Part shown: piece by piece, positions 5,133 through 8,368 of the stretch | Layout: the number at the start of each line of letters is the position of its first letter | Position numbering within the stretch: the first letter of the stretch is position 1 | Assembly (NCBI GenBank): GCA_964579765.1 | Contig: CAZOIK010000003.1 | Span: forward strand, 1 to 8,368 | Reading direction: 5' to 3' | DNA: 8,368 bases | Source: DATNBT01 sp964579765 | Lineage (GTDB): Bacteria; Acidobacteriota; Vicinamibacteria; Vicinamibacterales; CAVVIG01 | Made by a program: the position numbers and the translations under genes | Notes under the pieces: model-generated | Database searches by the model: none | Told to the model about the DNA's origin: nothing | The model's input: the letters and a program-made list of their open reading frames with translations, nothing else

Positions 5133-7369
5133 GCGGCGCGTTCGAGCAGTTCGGTCACCGCGGCGACGAGCGTCGCGGACGAGAACGGCTTCGGCAGGAA
5201 CCGCGATTTCCCGCCCGGCGCGTTGAGCACCGGCAGCTCCTCGGTGTAGCCCGACACGAACAGCACGCGCAGCTCCGGCCGCAGCGCCACGAGCCGTTGC
5301 GCCAGCGCCGGCCCGTTCATCTCCGGCATGATCACGTCGGTCAGCAGCAGGCCAATCTGCTCGTGGTGCTCGTCGAACAGCCGGCGCGCTTCGGACGGCG
5401 TCCTCGCGTCGAGCACGTGATAGCCGGCCTGCCCGAGCATGCGCGCGACGACGGCGCGCAGCGGGTCTTCGTCCTCGACCAGCAGGATCGTCGTCTTGGC
5501 GGCAGGCTGCGGCGGTGCCTCGCGCGGCGGCAGTTCGGGAACCGCAAGGTCGGCCGACACCGCGGGCAAATAGACGCGGAACGTGCTGCCCGCACCCGGC
5601 TCCGTCTCGATGGCAATCGCGCCGCGGTTCTGCCTGACGATGGCGTCCACCGAGGCGAGCCCCATGCCGGTGCCTTTCGTCGCGTCTTTTGTGGTGAAGA
5701 ACGGCTCGAACAGGTGCGCGCGGACCTCGGGCGACATGCCCGTCCCCGTATCCGAAACACTCAGGCACACGTGCCAGCCGGTCAGGTCGGGCGCGCCGGC
5801 CGGGGCCGTTGCCGCGTCGAGCACCGCGTGCGCGATCTCAATCGCGATCGTCCCGCCCGTCGGCATCGCGTCGCGCGCGTTGAGCACGAGGTTGAGCAGG
5901 ATCTGCTCGACTTCGTGCGGATCGATCAGCACCCACGCGGGCGAGGGCGCCAGCGCAATCTGCAGCGTGATGTCCTCGCGGATGATCCGGCTGAGCATGT
6001 CGCGCAGCTCGCTGATGGTGAGATTCAGATCCAGCTTGGCCGGCGCAGAGTCGTGACGGCGGCTGAAGGCCAGGAGCTGCCGCGTGAGCACCGCGCCGCG
6101 GCTCGCCGCTTTCTTGATCTCTTCGAGATCGCTCCGATCGACGCCCTCGGAATGGCGCGCCATCAGCAGCTCGGTGAAGCCGGCGACGACGGTCAGGAGG
6201 TTGTTGAAGTTGTGCGCGACGCCGGCCGCGAGCTGGCCGACGGTCTCGAGCTTCTGCGCGTGCCGGAGGCGCTCTTCCGATTCGCGCAGCTCCTGCTGCG
6301 CGTGCGCCTCCGCCTGCGACCGCGTTTCCATGGTCGTGGCCATCGTGTTGATCGCGGCCGCGAGGTCGTCCACGCCGGGAGCGCCGCCGCCGACGTGCGC
6401 GCGCGCCGACAGGTCGCCCGCGGCGAGCCGGCGCGTGACGTCGGCCAGCGCCGTGATGGGCCGGCGGACGAATCGGTCGCCGCCGAGGATCGACACCACC
6501 ACGGTCGCCGCGAAGAGGACGACGAGAAGCAGGGCCTGCCGCCGCAGCAGCCCGTCAGCGCCAGCCATCTCCGCGTCGCGATCGACGGCCATCGCGATCT
6601 GGAGTCCGGTGTCCACGTTGCCGCGCACGGGCTCGGTCCAGACGAGCGACGAAGCCGGCGGCTCGGGCATGACCTGGCCCGGCGCGGCGCCGCCCGGATA
6701 GCGCGCCAGGACGCGCCGCTGGCGATCGATCAGCGTGAGCGTCGTCCCCGGCAGCAGCTGCGCGCGCGCGGCGATGTCGTTGAGCTGGTCGAGGCTGACG
6801 GCCGCGGCGACGATCCCCTGGACGCCGTTCCCGGCATCGACAATCGGATGCGCGAGCACCACGTCGGGCATGCCGTTGGTCGGACTGATGTGGAAGTCGC
6901 CCACTACCGTCGTGCGCGTCGCGATCGCCTGCCGGAACCAGAGAGTCTGCCGCTCGGCGGCGGCGACGGACGTGTCGGCGACCGGAGCCGCGACGCAGAA
7001 GTCCGGGTGCGAAATCTTGTTCACCCAGATGTTGATGTAGCCTGGATGATCGCGCAGCACGCCCGGCAGCAGCGCCCGGCACCGCGCCGGATCGTCCGAC
7101 TGAATGTCCGGCAGCTTGGCGAGCGTCAGCAGCAGCCGCTGCACGCCGTCGAAGACGATGGCCTGCTCGCTTGCCGCGAGCTGCGTCACCTTTCGGCTGT
7201 CGCTGAGCGCCGTGTCCCGCGCCCGTGCACGCTCGAGCGCTTGTGTATAGAGCAGGACGACGAGGGCGGGCGCCGTGGCGATGAGCCCGAGCAGAGCAAG
7301 ACGTGTACGCAGGCGAAAACTCGGCGCGAGAGTCACTTCACTGATCCAGATACCACGGGGTGGCCGCAT
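5129..7369 (-). CDS. Membrane hybrid histidine kinase with Cache-like sensor and receiver domain
   Basis: This 746-residue sensor kinase would detect a periplasmic signal and pass phosphate through its own receiver. The order is membrane helix 24-42; periplasmic sensor of Cache/PDC type about 43-276, with two Cys (97 and 125, around YINIWV) that probably pair; membrane helix about 277-297; HAMP about 298-350; short coiled coil; HisKA with LETVGQLAAGVAHNFNNLL, phospho-acceptor His386; HATPase with N-box LLNLVLNARDA (Asn493, Asn497), SDTGTGM (Asp540) and GTGMGLASV; and a C-terminal receiver with LLVEDED, Asp678 in LLTDVIMPEMNG, Ser706 and Lys727 in LPKPF. All key residues are intact. The acceptor region reads HNFNN where HDFNN is commoner. 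No output domain, HPt or separate response regulator is in the window. The frame stays open to 7612, but that part lies over the ABC gene; ATG 7369 (weak GGAG, 12 bases away) is preferred, with GTG 7336 as an alternative. Confidence 0.9.
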   Translation of the reverse strand: MRPPRGIWISEVTLAPSFRLRTRLALLGLIATAPALVVLLYTQALERARARDTALSDSRKVTQLAASEQAIVFDGVQRLLLTLAKLPDIQSDDPARCRALLPGVLRDHPGYINIWVNKISHPDFCVAAPVADTSVAAAERQTLWFRQAIATRTTVVGDFHISPTNGMPDVVLAHPIVDAGNGVQGIVAAAVSLDQLNDIAARAQLLPGTTLTLIDRQRRVLARYPGGAAPGQVMPEPPASSLVWTEPVRGNVDTGLQIAMAVDRDAEMAGADGLLRRQALLLVVLFAATVVVSILGGDRFVRRPITALADVTRRLAAGDLSARAHVGGGAPGVDDLAAAINTMATTMETRSQAEAHAQQELRESEERLRHAQKLETVGQLAAGVAHNFNNLLTVVAGFTELLMARHSEGVDRSDLEEIKKAASRGAVLTRQLLAFSRRHDSAPAKLDLNLTISELRDMLSRIIREDITLQIALAPSPAWVLIDPHEVEQILLNLVLNARDAMPTGGTIAIEIAHAVLDAATAPAGAPDLTGWHVCLSVSDTGTGMSPEVRAHLFEPFFTTKDATKGTGMGLASVDAIVRQNRGAIAIETEPGAGSTFRVYLPAVSADLAVPELPPREAPPQPAAKTTILLVEDEDPLRAVVARMLGQAGYHVLDARTPSEARRLFDEHHEQIGLLLTDVIMPEMNGPALAQRLVALRPELRVLFVSGYTEELPVLNAPGGKSRFLPKPFSSATLVAAVTELLERAA

Positions 7370-7406
7370 AGCGTCGCACAACTCCGGTCGCGCCGCCGCA
7401 GGTATT

Positions 7407-7435
7407 TTCGGCCGGCGGGCGCCATTCCGTATACT
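7407..7435 (+). promoter_or_regulatory. Promoter with TATACT -10, likely leaderless, for the metal ABC operon
   Basis: TATACT (7430-7435) matches the -10 consensus at five of six positions and is seven bases before the GTG at 7443, so transcription would begin at or within a base of the start codon. A weak -35 (TTCGGC, 7407-7412) stands 17 bases upstream. No Shine-Dalgarno precedes the GTG. The core GTATAC (7429-7434) is its own reverse complement, so it might also serve the divergent kinase gene. I see no palindrome long enough to call a Zur or MntR box. Confidence 0.5.
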
Positions 7436-7442
7436 CGGCGCA

Positions 7443-8141
7443 GTGGCGCCCGTGCTTCGCGTCGATCGGCTGTCGGTCCGCCTCGGGCACACCGCCGTGC
7501 TCAGGGACATCTCGTTCGAGCTCGACCGAGGCGCGTCGCTCGCGATCATCGGGCCGAACGGCGCGGGCAAGACCGTGCTGCTGCGGGCGCTGGCGGGCAG
7601 CCTGCCGTTCACCGGTTCGGTGCGCTGGGCCGACGACGTACGGCTGGGTTACGTGCCGCAGAAGCTCGACCTTGCCCGCGACGTGCCGATCACCGGGCTC
7701 GATTTTCTGTCCGCGCGGCTGCGGCTGGCGCACCGAAAGGCGTCGGCTGCGGCCGACGTGCTGGCCTCGGTCGATCTGTCGGTGGCGGCCGCGCGCATGC
7801 CGATTGGCGCGCTGTCGGGCGGCCAGTTCCAGCGCCTGCTCGTGGCGTTCGCACTCGCCGGCGATCCCAGCGTCCTGCTGCTCGACGAGCCGACGGCCGG
7901 CGTGGACGACCCGGGACAGACGCGGCTGAACGAGCTCGTCTCCGAGCTGCAGCGCGACAGGGCGCTGACGGTGCTGCTCGTGTCGCACGACCTGTCGGTC
8001 GTCTATCAGCACGCGACCCACGTACTCTGTCTCAGTCAGCGTCGAGCGTGCGCGTTCGGGCCGCCTCGTGACATCCTGACGCCGGAGCTGCTGCGCGATC
8101 TGTACGGATCGCCGGTCGCGTTTCACATCCATGACCATTGA
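7443..8141 (+). CDS. ATP-binding subunit of a zinc/manganese-type ABC importer
   Basis: This 232-residue cytoplasmic ATPase powers uptake of a divalent metal, most likely Zn2+ or Mn2+, through the ABC-3 permease encoded next. Visible motifs, in order, are Walker A GPNGAGKT (37-44), Q-loop Gln73 in GYVPQK, followed by DVPIT as in ZnuC/MntB-type ATPases, signature LSGGQ (124-128), Walker B VLLLDEP with Glu149, D-loop VDD, and switch His182 in SHD. The protein ends in AFHIHDH, three His in the last five residues, a feature also seen in some metal-family ATPases. The GTG at 7443 is chosen because the homologous domain begins at once with VLRVDRLSVRLG and because a -10 element abuts it; the open frame back to 7275 overlaps the kinase gene. 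Its end overlaps the permease start by 11 bases, so the two are translated together. Metal specificity cannot be decided, because the binding protein is not in view. Confidence 0.9.
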   Translation: MAPVLRVDRLSVRLGHTAVLRDISFELDRGASLAIIGPNGAGKTVLLRALAGSLPFTGSVRWADDVRLGYVPQKLDLARDVPITGLDFLSARLRLAHRKASAAADVLASVDLSVAAARMPIGALSGGQFQRLLVAFALAGDPSVLLLDEPTAGVDDPGQTRLNELVSELQRDRALTVLLVSHDLSVVYQHATHVLCLSQRRACAFGPPRDILTPELLRDLYGSPVAFHIHDH

Positions 8142-8368
8142 ATCATTGCTGCTCGCGTCGATGATGGCCGCCGCGGCGGGCCTCGTCGGGTGCTTCGCCG
8201 TGATGCGGCGCATGGCGCTCGCCGGCGACGCGCTGTCGCACGTCGCACTGCCCGGCATCGGCATCGCGCTCGCGCTCCGGATTCATCCCGCGATCGGCGC
8301 GGCGACGATGCTGTTCTTCGGCGCGCTGCTCGTCTGGGCGCTCGAGGATCGCGCGCGGGTCGCGACCG
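8131..8368 (+). CDS. ABC-3 family metal permease, 3' end missing
   Basis: The first 79 residues of the membrane subunit of the metal importer are present; the rest lies beyond the window. The N-terminal helix (LLLASMMAAAAGLVG) leads to GCFAVMRRMALAGDALSHVALPG at about 20-42. This carries the hallmark GD-x-LSH of the ABC-3 family (ZnuB, MntB and relatives), including Asp33 and His37. A second hydrophobic segment ends in GALLVWALEDR. The ATG at 8131 lies within the ATPase gene, which stops at 8141; no good Shine-Dalgarno is seen, so translation probably depends on ribosomes arriving from the ATPase. ATG 8161 is an in-frame alternative but would remove much of the first helix. The substrate-binding protein is expected nearby but is not among the genes visible upstream. 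Confidence 0.88.
   Translation, partial: MTIESLLLASMMAAAAGLVGCFAVMRRMALAGDALSHVALPGIGIALALRIHPAIGAATMLFFGALLVWALEDRARVAT

Noticed and set aside
7370..7612. N-terminal extension of the kinase to 7612
   Set aside because: The extra 81 residues are Ser/Arg/Pro-rich, lie antisense to the ABC ATPase and its promoter, and precede the natural start of the membrane helix.
5297..8071. A 924-codon plus-strand open frame across the kinase and the ABC gene
   Set aside because: It is antisense to the kinase and in the wrong frame for the ABC gene. Its protein is extremely Arg-rich with no domain, as expected of a shadow frame in GC-rich DNA.
1..8368. A defence system, CRISPR array, prophage or other mobile element
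   Set aside because: No transposase, integrase, terminal repeats, array or toxin-antitoxin pair was seen; apart from the 695-840 gap, composition is uniform.

Overview
The window is GC-rich, tightly packed bacterial chromosome. The best lineage guess is Acidobacteriota, probably a Vicinamibacteria-like soil organism. That rests on high GC in nearly every third codon position, on the first gene, which belongs to a secreted family of unknown function that I associate with Acidobacteriota genomes, and on a short GC-rich dispersed-repeat fragment. This is inference; there is no rRNA or other marker gene here.

Layout. (1) 2-694 (+) is the 3' part of a gene of unknown function. (2) 695 to about 840 is a patch of visibly lower GC with a degenerate 9-base repeat at 807-837. 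A small exported SGNH/GDSL-type hydrolase follows, ending at 1461 with an uncertain start. (3) 1484-3694 (+) encodes a multi-pass GT-C glycosyltransferase of the PMT/ArnT type with C-terminal TPR repeats. A promoter-like pair, TTGATC-17-TAGACT, lies so close to its ATG that the message would be leaderless. (4) 3768-5132 (+) encodes an exported metal-dependent amidohydrolase with a strong Shine-Dalgarno and its own promoter candidate. (5) 5129-7369 (-) encodes a membrane hybrid histidine kinase with a periplasmic Cache-like sensor, HAMP, HisKA/HATPase and a C-terminal receiver. Its stop shares the tetranucleotide CTAG with the stop of gene 4. (6) 7443-8141 (+) and 8131-8368 (+, runs off the window) encode the ATPase and the start of the permease of a zinc/manganese-type ABC importer. 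They overlap by 11 bases.

How the genes work together. Only the ABC pair is a clear functional unit. The hydrolase and glycosyltransferase are adjacent and both act outside the cytoplasmic membrane, so a link in envelope glycan chemistry is possible but unproven. The amidohydrolase and kinase merely converge. The kinase and ABC operon diverge from a 73-base gap, which leaves room for shared control, but no partner regulator is visible.

I found no mobile element, CRISPR array, tRNA, rRNA, riboswitch or defence system. The observation most worth checking is promoter architecture: three plus-strand genes are preceded by TANACT -10 elements (TAGACT, TACACT, TATACT), two of them only 7-8 bases from the start codon. 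The two clearest have perfect palindromes centred at the same distance upstream of the -10. No strong case for a new biological system can be made from this window.
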